Assembly (NCBI GenBank): GCA_036346205.1
Contig: JARFJB010001167.1
Coordinates: forward strand, 208,501 to 272,500
Length of the DNA: 64,000 nucleotides
Source of the DNA: Vesta saturnalis
Taxonomy: Eukaryota > Arthropoda > Insecta > Coleoptera > Lampyridae
Direction of reading: 5' to 3'
Below the pieces are notes generated by a model. The model was not told the DNA's origin. It made no database searches and worked only from the letters and a program-made list of their open reading frames with translations. The translations under genes were made by a program, and so were the position numbers. Shown here piece after piece: positions 43,001-54,164 of this stretch. Every line of letters starts with the position of its first letter. Within the stretch, counting starts at the first letter, position 1.

Positions 43001-44412
43001 GAAGTGACCTTTTGAGCCGGGAAAGTTAAAGGTTTTAGGGACTTTGGATAGGGCCATGGGTTGGAAGTTTAAACTGTTTATGAATTTTATATTATTATCG
43101 CAGGTGATCGTCATGATTTTAGTACCGTTAGATATGGTTTTAGGATTCCATGCGCAGAGGGATTCTTTAGGATTTGGAGTTGTGGGATAGGGCTATAACG
43201 GTTACTCGTTTCTTAACGAGTGACGAAATGTAGAAAAGGAGTTCGGTTACAGGTGAAGTAGAGAATGAGTTGGTGTTGACCGCAATGCTCACAACCCTGC
43301 TCAATATCTGTGTCGATATTAACACAGTGGCTACAGACATGCTGGGTAACACACAACGTGGGAGTGTGGATGAAATTGTTAGTGTTGTTAGTAGGTGTAT
43401 CTTGGCGGCACTCGAAGTCGTAAAATGAAGTCTTTCGCGAGTTTTTTCGAGCCCACCGTGCTCTTGGAGATGTAACAGAAATGACGGATAGGTTTTTCGG
43501 ATTTGCAGGTGGTACAATATGCAAAACCGAATTTATGAGGATTCATATTACCATTTCATACACTCACCAAACAAATGCGACAGCGTTGGAGTCTGCTACA
43601 CAAACCGTCAAGTCTATGCTGGTGTAGACATCGTTTCCGTGGAAATCCCTATTACGCTCATCACAAACAATAGAGTCGGCAGACAGGTGTTAGGGCAATT
43701 TTTGTGGTGCTCGTTGTAACTGTTATATACCTGCAGAATTCGCAAAAATAGTCTGTTGTAAGGGCACTTGCTAAACTCGTGATTACGTTATAATGAGCGT
43801 CTTCAAAAATTAAATTTAAAACTTTACGCGTGGGACTTCATGGCCCCTCAAAATAAACTGACCTAACCTGTGATTATATACAACTATTGTGTAATTAATT
43901 AAATAATCTTGAAACTGCTGTATGTGTTCGATACTACCACTGTTATTTAAATCAACATTAGCGGCAGCATATAGCTCATGCGTCTTCCGACCCAAAATTA
44001 CGCGAGCTTTTTTAAAGCCTGACAGTTGAGGATCATGCTCGGCTGCAGCTATGGTCACTACTAGTGCCCGCCCTAAACAGAAATTATCGTTATTGTTGAT
44101 AGTTATAATACCACCTTTACGTCTGCAAAACTAACACCATTCTGTGGTGTGATGGACCCCAATACCCCACAGGTAAAACAACGCGGTCTACTTGCAAATT
44201 CAACGTATCATTATTAAAGAAACTTAGATAACTCTGTAAGATTTTCTCTAGTGTCTCCATCATCACAGCTGCGTTCAGTTGATCTGCACCAACGCCCAAC
44301 GGAACGAAAATCATAAGGGCTTATCGGGGAACTTGTTAGTCATCATCATCCCAACTCGATCTGATGGATTAAACCCTGCACACACTCTTGATACCAATCG
44401 ATCTAACGAGTT
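40019..44412 (-). pseudogene. protein-primed family-B DNA polymerase (Polinton/adintovirus type), broken
   Basis: Minus-strand pieces in order. N-terminal region: LDRLVSRV, VGADQLNAAVMMETLEKILQ, FKKARVILGRK. Exonuclease motif 1: FYDFECRQD (about 43,420). Motif 2: KFINSLNFQPMALSK (about 43,085), with Asn where an Asp is expected. Then SKGHFPHLF and YGVDEM. An unrelated insert follows (about 41,660-42,770). It resumes at DVSILRKGCLEF, GLMPNGGYILGDNQSR, FFGGRTNAV, palm motif A YLDVCSLYPYV, motif B region CGKFGQRENLTQT, and motif C, which reads stop-CDTGSVIF. The gene therefore has a premature stop and loses an acidic residue at motif C. A deletion removes part of the C-terminus after RKNY. It is a family of self-replicating DNA elements; no capsid, ATPase, protease or integrase gene was seen nearby. 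Confidence 0.85.
41660..42770. other. unidentified insertion inside the polymerase gene
   Basis: About 1.1 kb separating RYCIT (about 42,845) from DVSILRKGCLEF (about 41,645). It is AT-rich with T-runs near 41,805 and 42,055 and no domain in any frame. No target duplication or inverted ends were recognised. Confidence 0.45.
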
Positions 44413-44476
44413 CTGCAACAAAAAAGTGTAATTTTAGTAAATCTTAGTACAAGAGAAAATTATTACACCTTACTTT

Positions 44477-44600
44477 AAATCTCTAAATTTAAACACAACC
44501 CTCCTTGCTGTTTTATCAGATACAGTACAGTAATAGTCGTAGAAAGGAGGATGGTTGTGACACCCTTCCTTACAGTTATGTGACCCGCACATAGCTTTAT
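44477..44600 (-). other. candidate first exon of the polymerase gene inside the right inverted repeat
   Basis: The minus strand starts MCGSHNCKEGCHNHPPFYDY and reads to KFRDL, followed by a donor-like gtaagg (44,476). After a 64-bp gap an acceptor 'cttttttgttgcag' (44,426-44,413) precedes NSLDRLVSRV of the polymerase. The Cys/His-rich peptide may be real or simply the antisense of the polymerase tail that occupies the other arm. Confidence 0.35.
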
Positions 44601-45082
44601 TATTTTGACACACACAGTCTATCTTATCTTACCCAGTTTAAGTTCTAGTATCTTGTTTAATAATCCCGCTCATCTGACACATCCATTCATCCTGAACACA
44701 ATTCCATGGTTTTCCTTTATTTATATCTTAACCCAGTGACTTCAAATTGGAATATACTTTAACCCACCACGTATAATACACGATACCACACTAGTTAAAC
44801 TCTCGTTATTGTATGGAAATTCTTACTAATTTAACCGTAAACGTATTTTATCACTGTATGCAAAACTCAGCAATAGCGACAAATGTTAATCTGATAAGGC
44901 TTGGGTGGTAGTACAAGTATATGATGTGTGTAATCTTATACTATCATTAGAAACGCATTGCTTTGTACGGTTTTTTTGTCTGCATAATTACAGTGTTCAG
45001 CAGGGTGATATGTATGTTGAAATGAAAATTCAAATGATTTATTATTGAATCAATCATTCATCAGCACCATCTCGTCTCGGTC
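44515..45082 (-). repeat. right inverted repeat of the polymerase-B element
   Basis: Partner of 39,405-40,018. The outer end stops at 45,082-45,098, where a mariner-type element begins, so the true terminus is missing or displaced. The inner part also matches 27,055-27,190 of the polymerase relic in the same plus orientation. Confidence 0.8.
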
Positions 45083-45098
45083 AACTGGTCTAAACTTG

Positions 45099-46320
45099 TT
45101 TGGCACTTTTCGACGTATCTATAAAATAAAGTGGTGGGGGTATTCAAAGGTTTCCTTAAATCACCCCCTGTATCTTCGAAACGGCTAAGCCGATTTTAAC
45201 AATCTTGGGCTACAAATGTTATAATATTTGAAGTTTTGTTAGTTTCACATGTCGTCGCTCGAGGGCTTTGTTCGACATTCCGACAGAAACGGTTAATTTT
45301 CGCAAAAAAATTAAATGCATTGGAATGACTTTTTTTCATGAACAGGTAGCTAACTGATGCCTAAACAAGCTCGCGAAAACCGCATCTCGATATCTTGTTC
45401 CTAACCTAAAATATTGACCAAAGAAAACTTTATACGAAAATTCCTTAAATGTTTGATTTTTTTTTAACTATATTTTTCTGGAATTGTTTCTATTATGTAA
45501 GTTGTGGCCCTAAAAAGGACCGATTTAAAGGAGGAAGGTTTTTAATGCCCCTGTAAATGCTCGAAATGCTGACCATCACGCTCTACGCATTGCTGAAGCC
45601 TCTCATGACTAGACAAAACTGCAGCTTCAATTTCGGCTCTCGGTATGTTACGTATTGCGTTACAAATCCGGTTTTTCATATTTTCTCTAGTAGTAGGTTG
45701 AGCCCGAAACACGATGTCCTTTAAGCGCCCCCATAAATAAAAATGGAGGCAAGTTAAGTTTGGCGATCGCAGAGGCCAAGGAAACAGACTTCCTCTTTCA
45801 ACCCACCGCTGTTTAAATACTGCATTAATATGCTCTCGCACATTAATAGCAAAATGTGCTGTGCAACCATCCAACTGCAAAAACAATTTTTGCCTTATTT
45901 CCAGAGGCACATCTTCCAACAACAACGGTAATTGATTGGCTAAAAAGTCAAGAAATACATTGCCATTTAGGGGTTGCTCGGAAAAATATGGCCCATTCAT
46001 TCTGCCTCCCAGTATGCCACACCATACAATTAAACTCCAACGTCCTTGGTGCTGAACTTCACGCAACCAATGGGGATTTTCTGCAGACCAATAATGCATA
46101 TTGTGTAGATTGACTCCCAGTCACTACTGAAGGTCCAAAGAATTTGAAATAAAAATTCTCTATTTTCGCGTATCATGCCTAACATCCAATGGCAATAGTC
46201 TAACCTTCGATCAAAATCTTCCTCTTTCAAGGCCTGATGCAAAACGACATGACATGGGTGCATTCTTAAAGTAATTAAAAAAAGTTTAAACGAATACCTA
46301 TATAATTTGATGGCCATTAG
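45099..46320 (-). mobile_element. Tc1/mariner-IS630-type element (copy 3)
   Basis: The 3' end starts 'gtttggcacttttcgacgta' at 45,099 and matches 48,785-48,737 in reverse complement. The transposase gene occupies 45,542-46,317. The 5' end was not resolved. It abuts the right inverted repeat of the polymerase-B element, so it either inserted there or replaced the element's outer end. Confidence 0.75.
45542..46317 (-). pseudogene. mariner-IS630-type transposase pseudogene (copy 3)
   Basis: The N-terminal piece (46,317-46,120) reads RMHPCHVVLHQALKEEDFD, RRLDYCHWMLGM and FLFQILWT, then shifts frame: the acidic 'TDE' region has been lost. The second piece (46,099-45,542) reads HYWSAENPHWLREVQHQGRW, VWCGILGGRMNGPYF, LQLDGCTAHFAINVREHIN (second catalytic Asp), RSPNLTCLHFYLWGRLKDIV and IPRAEIEAAV to a stop. 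The position of the third acidic residue is His (LTCLH). With two of three catalytic positions lost, it is inactive. Confidence 0.88.
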
Positions 46321-47551
46321 AGTTTTCTAGTTACTAGCCAGTCGTGAGCCTGAGTGTCTTAATGTTTAGGAATGGATGTTTTGTTGTAAAGTCGCACAAA
46401 AGGCGGCTTTAATCCAAATATAAGGGAAGGCACGAGGTACTAACACTCAACTCCTCTTTCGAGGACGCTTAACGATGTCCCTACGGCGAAACAACACTAC
46501 GATATTTTAATTACGTGTTAGTTGAAGCTACTCAATGTCCCTAAACAGAGTTGATGGGGAAAACTACCCCTAACGGAAGTTCTTTCAACACGGATTTTGA
46601 TAATACCATTTCCCAATTGAACGCTAATTCGCTTCGTGCTTTTACCGCCCGCGGTAACTAAACTTAACACTACTACCTCTAAACTAAGACTGACAGACGC
46701 AAATCTTTCAATTCTTGCCACATTGGATTTTTATTACAGCTGACCAATCTTACCTATTTGTTACTTAAATTTTAACTCGCGCCAAAAACGAATTGAAATT
46801 TTGTGAGCCGAGCGGGAGAAATTGCATAATAAAAACAACCCGCCAGTTATCAATGAAACCGATATCTTCTACGTTGATGATGTCCTTTCGACACTGAACC
46901 TTAAAATCTTTTTTAAATCTGCAATATAAGCTTTCCTGTACTGCGTTTTAATACAGAATAATTTTAATACGACATAATTTTCCAAAGATAACAATGACTA
47001 TAATTAACGAAATTTAAGAAAAATGCGAACAGCCATTATTTGCAAAGGAACTAAAATAGTAAAAGGGACTCCGCTATATTCCGATGTCAATGTGTAAACC
47101 AAATTAACTTAAACCCCAATCTATTAGTGGTACACAAACCAAAACTATATTTCGTTCTAAAAATTGGGATACTGAATTCTATTACCATTTGCAATAATTC
47201 CAGATATCTTTAAATACGCAAAAAGCGTTGCTATATAAAAGTTTCCAAAATGTATGCTTTATCACGTTCAGCTTTCCTGAACTATGCTTCATTTCTGATG
47301 TCAGGTACTAACGAATATCCAGTAGTTCGAAACTAACAACAAATACTCTATAGAATCATGCATACGCGTGAAATAATATCACATGTTTCTTATTTGAGAT
47401 ATTGTTTCAGTTTGCATATGTTCAGTTGCAGTTTTGGATAAAGATTCAGCATGCTCGTCATCGAATAAGGCGTTTGATTTGGTGTTGATGTTATCTTCTT
47501 CTTCTAACTTTCATATCAGCAGTTTTCTTCAGTTTCTTCCTCAATGATTGT
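46321..47551. other. no recognisable gene
   Basis: Mixed-composition sequence. A minus open frame at 46,721-46,518 has no domain I recognise. It could be the untranslated part of the Ty3-type element whose RNase H piece follows. Confidence 0.35.
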
Positions 47552-48010
47552 TCATGTGGATTTATCTTTCTTTAGCTCTAATTTAATTAATTCAAAATCT
47601 ACAGGCGTTTCGCTGTTTTTGGTTTCATCTTCTATTTCGTAACTTTCGATGGATGTTAATCTAGAAGGGTAATCTGCATTTGAGTTATTTATACCTCTTT
47701 TATATGAAACTTCAAATTCAAAGTTACTTAAGTACATTGCCCGTCGCTGCAATCAGCCTGCTGCAAAAATTGGAATTGATTTCGTACGACCAAATATCAA
47801 AACTAAAGGTTTGTGGTCCGTTACCAATTCAAATTTATTCCCCAACAGATACTGTGAGAACTTAATTCCAAAAAATATAGCAAAGGCTTCCTTATCTATA
47901 ACAGAATAGTTTCTGTCATTTTGCTTAAAATGCATGACGCAAAAGCTAACGTATGGTTCTTCAAAATATTTTGAACCGTTGTCCGTGGATAATGCTCTTG
48001 TGCTAACATG
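47552..48010 (-). pseudogene. Ty3/gypsy-type retrotransposon RNase H fragment
   Basis: The minus strand reads FKQNDRNYSVIDKEAFAIFF, FSQYLLGNKFELVTDHKPLV (48,000-47,753), a stop, then RRAMYLSNFEFEVSYKRGIN and NADYPSRL (47,752-47,552). This is the order of the RNase H domain that ends the reverse transcriptase of Ty3-type elements. One stop separates the halves, and the front of the domain is frame-shifted. No reverse transcriptase palm or integrase was found adjacent. Confidence 0.8.
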
Positions 48011-48522
48011 AGATTTCCTTCAATATACACAGTACACGGTTAATATTTTCTTGTGTTCTTCAATTCTATGCCGTTGAAACGTAGGCCGAAAACTACCATT
48101 GGCTCATAAGCTCGCCACTAATCGGGAAAAACTCTTACATAGCAACGACGATTTGGATATCGAGCCGCGTAAACTCTTTAGCTACTGCGGCATTCTGAAG
48201 ACATTCAAAATAAACCGCAAGCATATCAACAGCTTCATTATTCGTAAAACGCATTTTGAAAGCACAAAAGTAACGCGAAAGTATTGACGACTACTGACAA
48301 TTTGAGGATTATGTATGTTTTGTTTAGGTATCTGTTTCCATTGCCTGCTTCTATTAATTGTATTTTTCGTATATATCCGTAGTGAATATTCATTTAAGCA
48401 AACAAAAAATAGGCCTTTCGTATAACTTTTAGCATTGCTTACTTGCCCGTAGTAATTTCAAAAGAATGATTTTATTCTGGTGTATAAATTTACAAACATT
48501 TAAAATCGCAATTTCTAGGTAA

Positions 48523-48785
48523 CCTATTCAGAGCCGAAATTGAAGCTGCTGTTTTGTGTACCGACAAGAGGCCTCAGCAATGCACAGAGTGATGGTCAGC
48601 ATTTCGAGCATTTACGGGGGCATTAAAAACCTTCCTCCTTTAAATCGGTCCTTTTTAGGGCCACAACTTACATAATAGAAACAATTCCAGAAAAATATAG
48701 TTGAGAAAAATAAAAATTTAAGGGATTCTCGTATAATACCCCCCACCACTTTATTTTTAGACATACGTCATAAAGTGCCAAACAA
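48523..48785 (+). mobile_element. 3'-end fragment of the copy-3 mariner family
   Basis: The plus strand reads RAEIEAAVLCTDKRPQQCTE then a stop, followed by 'ccttcctcctttaaatcgg' and the terminal 'accccccaccactttattt'. It matches 45,660-45,099 in inverse orientation. Only the last codons and the 3' terminus are present. Confidence 0.85.
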
Positions 48786-48959
48786 AAAAAGTTCAGATTA
48801 TCCTCGACTTTAAAGATCAGTTATTTTTTCATTAGGTTAATATAGCAGAATTCACAGATTCAAGATTGCCATTTCAGAAACTTGAAAATATTTTTCAGGT
48901 TTTTGTATTGGCCGTTTTAGTAATCACTTTGTTTTGCGCAAGTCTCTACGATGGATAGT

Positions 48960-49244
48960 TTCCCAGATACAATACCTCGCATTTTTTGTTGGCAACCCTG
49001 TACATAACGCATGCGCAATTTGTCATCCTTTATGTTCTTTGTTCGTTTGTTTACCGCCTCATGTAAAATTCGTCGCTATCTTACGTATTGTATTTAAGTA
49101 ACTTGAGTTAGGTATTTGTCAAAGAGTTAGGTTAAAAACGCAATGTGATGCATCGTTAAACAACTGAACTTATATTACGAGTAAACATCTGTAATACTAA
49201 CATTACGAAATGCACGTATCATTAAGCAATACGTATATTTCGAG
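48960..49244 (+). promoter_or_regulatory. 5' flank of copy C with GCATGCG motif
   Basis: CGCATGCGCA at 49,010-49,019 fits the NRF-1/erect-wing type consensus. 'gagttaggttaaaaac' near 49,123 and 'attaagcaatacgtatattt' just before the ATG are shared with copy D. Likely promoter and 5' UTR. Confidence 0.45.
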
Positions 49245-51208
49245 ATGGCTTATGAGATTGATATGAAACTTATTAAAGTAGAACCTAAAGAAGAAGAATC
49301 TGTAGATTTACTTCTAACACAATATCTTATTGTAAATCATGACCTAGTAAAAAAAGAAACTCATCACGGTTCCAGTAGTACAAAATTTGACATTATTATT
49401 ACAGATAATGTGAATATTAAGAAAGAAGTCAACTCTGATCTAATAAATGTTGGCTCAGGTGAAGCAGGTAATATAAATAAATACATTGTCAAACATATGA
49501 CAAACTTGCAGTCTGATTCTAATCAGTTTAATAGTTCAACAACAGTGCAGGAAAATTTAAAACGTTACGCTTTAAAACACAGCGCAAATTTTAAATATCA
49601 ATGTGACTATTGCGATTATATCACAAAATGGAAGGAGCTTTAAAAATTCATCTTATAAAACACTCACCAATTTATGAATACAAATGCGGCCAATGTAATT
49701 TTGCGTCACATCGTGAAGAAAGTTTTAAAATTCATCTTAAAAAACATTCTTCAAGTTATGGATTTAAATGTGATCAATGTGATTATGTGACATATTGCAA
49801 ATCTCTTTTAACACTTCATCTTAAAAAACACTTGTCAAGTTTTGATGAATTCAAATGCCACCAATGTGATTATGCGACATATTGCAAAGCTTATTTAAAA
49901 ATTCATGTTAAAAAACATTCTTCATATTATAAATTCAAATGTGACCACTGTGATTATGTAGCAAAACAAAAACAGTATTTAAAAATTCACCTTAAGAATC
50001 ACTTTTCAAGTTATGAACTCAAATGCAACCAATGTGGTTATGTGACAAATCGCAAAGATCATTTTAAAATTCATCTTAAAAAACACTCTCTAAGTTCTAA
50101 TTTTAAATGTGAACAATGTAATTATGCATCAAAACGAAAAGAAGGCTTAAAATTACATCTTAAAAAACATTTGTCAAGTTATGAATTCAGATGCAACTTA
50201 TGTGACTATAGAACACATCACAAACATCTTTTAACAATTCATCTTAAAAATCACTCTTCAAGTTATGAATTCAAATGCAATCAATGTGATTATGTGACAA
50301 ACCGCAAAAATTGTTTTAATAATCATCTTAAAAAACACTCTTCAAGCTGTGAATTCAAATGCGATCAATGTAATTATGCAGCAAAGCGAAAAAGTGATTT
50401 AAAATTACATCTTAAAAAACATTCTTCAAGCTATGAATTCAAATGCGACCAATGCGATTTTGCAACACATTACAAACCTGTTTTTAAAGTTCATCTTAAA
50501 AAGCATTCTTCAACTTATGAATTTAAATGCAACCTGTGTGATTATGGAACACATCGCAAACATCTTTTAACAATTCATCTTAAAAATCATTCTTCAATTT
50601 ATGAATTCAAATGCAAACAATGTGGTTATGGGACAAATCGCAAAGAACTTTTTAAAGCGCATATTAAAAAACACTCTCCAAGTTGTGAATTTAAGTGTGA
50701 CCAATGTAATTATGCAGCAAATCAAAAAGCTTACTTAAAATTACATCTTAAAAAACATTCTTCAAGCTGTGAATTCAAATGTGATCAATGTAATTATGCA
50801 GCAAAGCGAAAACGTGATTTAAAATTACATCTTAAAAAACATTCTTCAAATTATGAATTCAAATGTGACCAATGTGATTATGCAACACATAACAAAGCTG
50901 TTTTTAAAGTTCATCTTAAAAAGCATTCTTCAACTTATGAATTTAAATGCAACCTGTGTGATTATGGAACACATCGCAAACATCTTTTTACAATCCATCT
51001 TAAAAATCATTCTTCAAGCTACGAATTTGAATGCAAACAATGTGGTTATGGGACAAATCGCAAAGAACATTTTAAAGTGCATATTAAAAAACACTCTCCA
51101 AGTTGTGAATTCAAGTGTGACCAATGTAATTATGCAGCAAAGCAAAAAGCTTACTTAAAATTACATCTTAAAAAACATTCTTCAAATTACGGATTCAAAT
51201 GCAACTAA
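49245..51208 (+). pseudogene. C2H2 zinc-finger gene copy C, frameshifted
   Basis: Begins MAYEIDMKLIKVEPKEEESV with the same psi-K-x-E motifs as B. Inside finger 1 the codons read TKWKEL then a stop: 'atggaaggag' has lost one A relative to 'atggaaaggag' of B and D (about 49,632). The rest is open in the next frame (49,610-51,208) with 18 complete fingers. Compared with B it lacks fingers 8, 12 and 17. It has a tandem duplication of the block of fingers 11, 13, 14, 15 and 16 (50,349-50,768 and 50,769-51,188; 420 bp = 5 x 84). The last finger is cut by CAA to TAA at 51,206-51,208. It could still give a fingers-only protein from an internal Met (49,610), so loss of function is likely but not certain. 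Confidence 0.85.
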
Positions 51209-51744
51209 TGTAATTATGCAGCAAAACGAAAAGATAGTTTCAATATTTCATCTTAAAAACACATGAATTCATGTGACATATTGCAAAGCTATTTTAAAAA
51301 TGCATCTTAAAAAGCATTCCTCCTGTTATGAATGAAACAGTATTTAAGAATTCATTTTAAAAAACATTCTATAAGTTATGAATTCAAATGTGATTACGCA
51401 ACACATCACAAACACCTTTTAATAATTCACCTTAAAAATCACTCTTCAAGTTATGAATTCAAATGTTGCCAATGTGACACATCTCAAAGCTAATTTACTT
51501 AATAATTCATCTTAAAAAACTTATGAGTATAATTGCGACCCATGTGATTATGTAACAAATTGCAAAAATATTTTTAAAATTGATCTTCGAAGCCTTTCTG
51601 GAAGTTGTGTATTCCAATAAAACCAATATAACTGTATAATACAAAAAAGTAATTGAAAAATTTATCTTAAAATACACATTTCAGGTTAAGAGTACAAATG
51701 TGACCAGAATAAAATTATTAATTAGTGTGTTAATATACTCTTTC
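51209..51744 (+). pseudogene. decayed finger tail of copy C
   Basis: Finger pieces continue in mixed frames (for example SYEFKCDYATHHKHLLIIHLK near 51,390). It ends at 'ttcgtttaaaatacttatc', the uninterrupted version of the piggyBac target in copy B. Confidence 0.85.
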
Positions 51745-52170
51745 GTTTAAAATACTTATCATTTAGGGTTTTTTATGGTGTATTTTTGTATTATGTTATA
51801 CAAAACTGAATGTATTGTTCTACTAATTTAAAGGTATTGTGCTACTAATTTAACTATATTAGCGGCGAAATTGTTGGGTTTTAATGACGGTTTCGGCAAA
51901 AAAATTTTTTCTCATTTCGTTTAATTTCGACTTTGTAGGATGGAAGATTGTATGTTGTTCCACACCTGATATTTTAATCTTGTAGCAGTTTCGGATTACT
52001 GCCCTGATGTAATTTTTATGTTTAGTGCAACAGCACAGTTAGAAACCAGTGTTCGGGTTACTAAAAATATCTGGTCTGGAACACCACATGACCTTCCAAC
52101 TGACAAAATGGAAATTACAAGAAATGAAATAATTTTAATAACATTTTGTTTAGGATAATATGCAACCTCT
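51745..52170 (+). repeat. 3' flank of copy C (duplication, part 1)
   Basis: Matches 38,027-38,470 ('ctaatttaactatattagcg', 'ttcgactttgtaggatggaa'). Similarity breaks near 52,175 and returns at about 53,330. Confidence 0.85.
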
Positions 52171-53329
52171 TTTACATGATACAATAATAACAACGTCACG
52201 TGGTGGTAAATTTCTATAACACCGGTTATAGACCGTTGTGGTTTGATAGTTTTGTTATGTGTTTTTATATGCTGTTTTGTGTTTGATTTGAGACATATTG
52301 TATAATAAGAATTAGCTGTTTTGTAGTGATATTTGTGAATTAATATACCGGATTTTGGTGTGCCGGCTGTGCCTTTTAATAAAATACATCATTTTTAAAG
52401 AAAAACCATAATTATATAATTCAGTTGTTAAAAATGCGTTGTGCTGTGGGCAATCCATATCATACCTAGCTACTATCTTACTCATTATAATCAAATACAT
52501 TAAAATTATTGTGTCACCTAATATACATCCACTTTTAAAACTTTGCTCAACCATTTCTGATAAAATTGTATTCAGAAGAGAGTTTTATTCAATAATTCTA
52601 TAATCATAACCTGATTCTTAAAAATATTTCTAAGCTGGTAGGTATAAAAAAGTATGCCACCAGTCTGATCGGCCTCTTTATTGATGCTTAAATAAAGTAT
52701 GACCATTACTACTTTGAGTTAAGTGACGGTTTACAAAATAATTGAGAACAATTATAAAATTTTGCAATACTCTCTTTGGTGGGGCGTAAGCTACATATTT
52801 TTTGTACAACCTGTATTTGTAAATCTTAAAAATTGATTTACATACCCAAATTTAAAATAAATTTCAAAAAATAGATAAAATTAGCAATGTGAGCACTTTA
52901 TTACACCCTGTAGATCGCCGAATATCAAAAAAAGACTTTAATCTTTCAGTATCAAAAAAGGTGCCAGATTTCCTAATTTATTATTTCTTAAAATAATTAA
53001 AACCGAAAGCTCGAGTTTTTAATATTCCCCTTACGATGTCAAATTTATAGACATGTATATATTGCTAATTAAATAATACATTAACGAATTAACTAATTTT
53101 TGCTTTACTAATTAATGTTTTTATTAGTTTCAAAAAACCGCAATACAATCTATAATCTTAATATGTAACATAATATTGTCAAATATTCATATACCTTTAA
53201 TACGACGTGCACATTATTTGAAATTTTTACTTACCTCCGTGTGACGTAATGCGCAAACGGGACGAGTTTTGAAACAACCATCGATCATCTTTATTTTATT
53301 GTATCATCATTGATTAATAAGTTAATCAA
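52171..53329. other. sequence inserted in the copy-C flank; no gene recognised
   Basis: About 1.16 kb absent from the equivalent flank of copy B. AT-rich, no domain in any frame, and clean terminal repeats were not identified. Confidence 0.45.
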
Positions 53330-53680
53330 TGGTATCATCTCTTTATAAAGTTCATTACAAAATAGGCAACATTGTAAACGCAAAAACAATAATCCATGTT
53401 AAACAAACGTTTAAAACTTCATGACAGACAGAGGTTTTTATAGACATCTAGATGTTAAATTAAAAGAAATGAAATAATTTTAATTTCAATGTTTGTAGGA
53501 TAACTATTCAACCTCTTTTTTATACGTTCATAACGAAAACCGGCAACATTGTAAATACAATCTATCTAATAACCTCACCGCCGCTGGATTTGCTACAAAA
53601 TCTAATCAACTCTAAGCCAAATGAAAACTAGCTTAAAGCTGTTCATCACCAGATAGGGACAACTAAATTCCGCTGTCGAT
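53330..53680 (+). repeat. 3' flank of copy C (duplication, part 2)
   Basis: Matches 38,475-38,765: 'taactattcaacctc', 'ttcataacgaaaaccggcaa', 'ctctaagccaaatgaaaac'. The duplication ends at 'actaaattc(c/t)gct'. Confidence 0.85.
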
Positions 53681-53838
53681 ACAAATTATTTCTCTTACCT
53701 GAACAATTTGAGACCGCCCACCAAAGAATAAGAAGCTTAATTTCTATAGCCTCAGGATAATTTGTATTTTGAAATAATTTACGAATTTTAGTATTTGCAC
53801 ATGTACTTCGAATAAATTACGACTAGGCACCTATAATA

Positions 53839-54061
53839 ACGGGTGTTTCAGAAAGGACGCAACCGTATGTTTGATGACGTGAATTTATTGTATTAAACAT
53901 TACTATAACATTATGTAATTAAATAATAATTATACAATATTCAAATTACAGTCAACAATGAGTGTAGTGTTGCCAACTGACAAGTAGAGAGAAATAAAAT
54001 GTACCTCTGCGTGGCTTCAACCTTCTTAAACTCAGGGTTGCGTCCTTTTTGAAACACCCAT
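53839..54061. mobile_element. 223-bp MITE with 24-bp inverted ends, TA target
   Basis: 'gggtgtttcagaaaggacgc' and its inverted partner 'gcgtcctttttgaaacaccc' match over 24 bp with one difference. TA dinucleotides flank it (53,837-53,838 and 54,062-54,063). This is the pattern of a non-autonomous Tc1/mariner element. No coding sequence. Confidence 0.85.
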
Positions 54062-54164
54062 TAGTATAAGTATTATTTAATTTACAAATGATGCCCATCC
54101 GTTTAATCAGCTTCAATTAAATTATTCACAGATGAAAATGTAAACTTTCACCATTATCACTCAT

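Noticed and set aside
39405..45082. An active virus or complete Polinton
   Set aside because: No capsid, ATPase, protease or integrase gene is visible and the polymerase is interrupted and mutated.
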